From: Trichopria drosophilae | Taxonomy: Eukaryota; Arthropoda; Insecta; Hymenoptera; Diapriidae | DNA length: 64,000 nt | Assembly (NCBI GenBank): GCA_030407085.1 | Contig: CM059587.1 | Location: 77,117,001 to 77,181,000, forward strand | Reading direction: 5' to 3' | Part shown: piece by piece, positions 62,801-64,000 of the stretch | How positions within the stretch are numbered: the first letter of the stretch is position 1 | How the letters are laid out: each line of letters begins with the position of its first letter | Notes under the pieces: generated by a model | What the model saw: only the letters and a program-made list of their open reading frames with translations | Told to the model about the DNA's origin: nothing | The model's database searches: none | Program-made: the position numbers and the translations under genes

Positions 62801-64000
62801 AGTAATTTATAATTTTATTATTTATTCGGTTGGAATGAAAGAGACGTTTTAAAGAGAAATTAAATAAATGGAATCTTAATACATTTATCTGGTTTAAACA
62901 AACGTTTTTCAAATAAAATCATGAATAAGAATTCAGGGATTTAAAAATGTCACGAATAAAAACGAATTCACAAAATGACAATCTATAACAAAAATTTTGA
63001 GATAAAAACATTTCTGTTGTTTTTTTAAATAAACGTAGTAAAAAATATAGTGTTTTTTTCTTTAGTGTTTAATTTGAACATAAATTCGTGGCAATTTTTT
63101 ACTTTCAGGAGCATCTTGATAATCAGTGATTACCAACAATTAGGAAATACAGAACTTTTTAATTAAAATCCACTATTTTCAATTCAGGTCAGAATGAAAT
63201 AATTTGTTATAAAAATACATAGTTCTATGTATGTCATACCCATAAAATTCGTTTAGTGACAAAAGCGAACTTGCTCGAGAAATCCTGAATTATAAAAAGT
63301 CAATATCGAAATCTATTTGAGATTATTGAGTTTCCGCACAATAAAGTTAAATGTCTATGACATTCCAGGAACAAATAATTTTCTATCGCAAAATGAATTT
63401 TCTGCCATATAGAATAATACCTCCAATAAAACCTAATAAAAAATAATTCTTTAAAAAATAATTCAAAGAAAATAATATACGCCTTAAATTGACATAAAAT
63501 CAAATATTTGTCTTTTCTGTTATTTTTATTTTCGTCTTTAAAATGCATCAAAGAAATTCAATTTTAGACGCGCCAAAAAACGCGTTTGCAAAAATGTTTC
63601 TTCAGTATACTTCCACGCTTTTAACGCAGTCAAAATACTTTTGAAATTTTACGTAACTTTCGCCTAATATTTCTTTGACCTGCATTTCAAAGATTTAAAG
63701 CGAAAAGACATCGAAAATATTTTCTGTGACTTTTTAAGCAAATTGCCGTTTAGATCAGATATTACGACGTTGTTTTCACCTATATTCATTTTAAAGCAAG
63801 AGAATCTTAAACTTTGTAAGGATGTACCCAACTATCGAGCAAAGAAAATTTTCCCATAATAAAAAAAATTATTCAAAAGAAATTTTATTGAAATTCTAAC
63901 AATTAGAAAATGTTCGTAACAAAAAAAGTCATACGTCAGTTCTTTTTATGCAAGTCGACATTTTGAGAGTATTTTTACGTTCAAAACAATGTTATCAATA
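59891..64000. other. AT-rich noncoding stretch
   Basis: Four kilobases with no exon, RNA gene, element ends or tandem array that I can support. Short open frames are Phe/Ile/Asn/Lys-rich, as expected from base composition. Confidence 0.5.

Noticed and set aside
1..64000. Bacterial, viral or CRISPR system
   Set aside because: No dense coding, no regularly spaced repeats with unique spacers, and no viral replication or structural gene is readable in any frame.

Overview
The window looks like a gene-poor, AT-rich (roughly 70% A+T by eye) stretch of an animal nuclear genome, most likely an insect. There is no long open reading frame, no operon-like packing and no Shine-Dalgarno logic. The only convincing coding signal is two short exons with good splice borders about 8 kb apart. 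The rest is introns or intergenic DNA full of small DNA transposons: pogo/Tigger-like and Tc1-like elements on TA, piggyBac-like elements on TTAA, and foldback elements. Insect is an inference from these families and the AT richness; I cannot name the species.

Gene content. On the minus strand, one exon (bases 8415 to 8302) carries an in-frame stop, then a start codon and 30 codons, ending at a doubled splice donor. A second exon (388 to 214) continues in the same phase for 58 codons and is Ser/Thr-rich. I read them as the N-terminal, probably disordered, part of one unrecognised protein. Its upstream leader would lie somewhere in the rest of the window or beyond, and its downstream exons left of base 1. 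Several GC-richer islands (14.5, 23.5, 37.7-38.2, 46.2-46.9, 48.3-48.5 and 48.9 kb) hold short open frames that may be exons, conserved noncoding DNA or relics; none is identified.

Repeat landscape. 0-5.6 kb: truncated MITE-A, C-type foldback, a TTAA palindrome interrupted by another MITE, and a 1.1-kb foldback built from AGATCT-rich words. 8.5-16.5 kb: MITE-B copies, a C-type foldback with a clear 7-bp target duplication, a CACAGAGA MITE and a TTAA element. 16.5-36 kb: mostly featureless AT-rich DNA with an (AT)26 microsatellite, two more CACAGAGA-type elements and one MITE-A. 36-48 kb: small palindromic MITEs, a possible LTR-element primer-binding site, a Tc1-like element, a 1.35-kb TTAA element with arms of about 480 bp, and MITE-B inserted inside another MITE. 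50-60 kb: an IR repeat, MITE-A, a dense GAGTGAA-type palindromic repeat field, a 150-bp duplication and a 0.77-kb inverted-repeat element carrying six 55-bp satellite units. 60-64 kb: nothing recognisable.

The most unusual aspect is how many unrelated families here are whole-element palindromes whose arms are made of short reiterated words (CCGACA, AGATCT, GAGTGAA, CGGATT). No transposase or other replication gene is visible for any of them. No tRNA, rRNA, CRISPR or bacterial feature was found.
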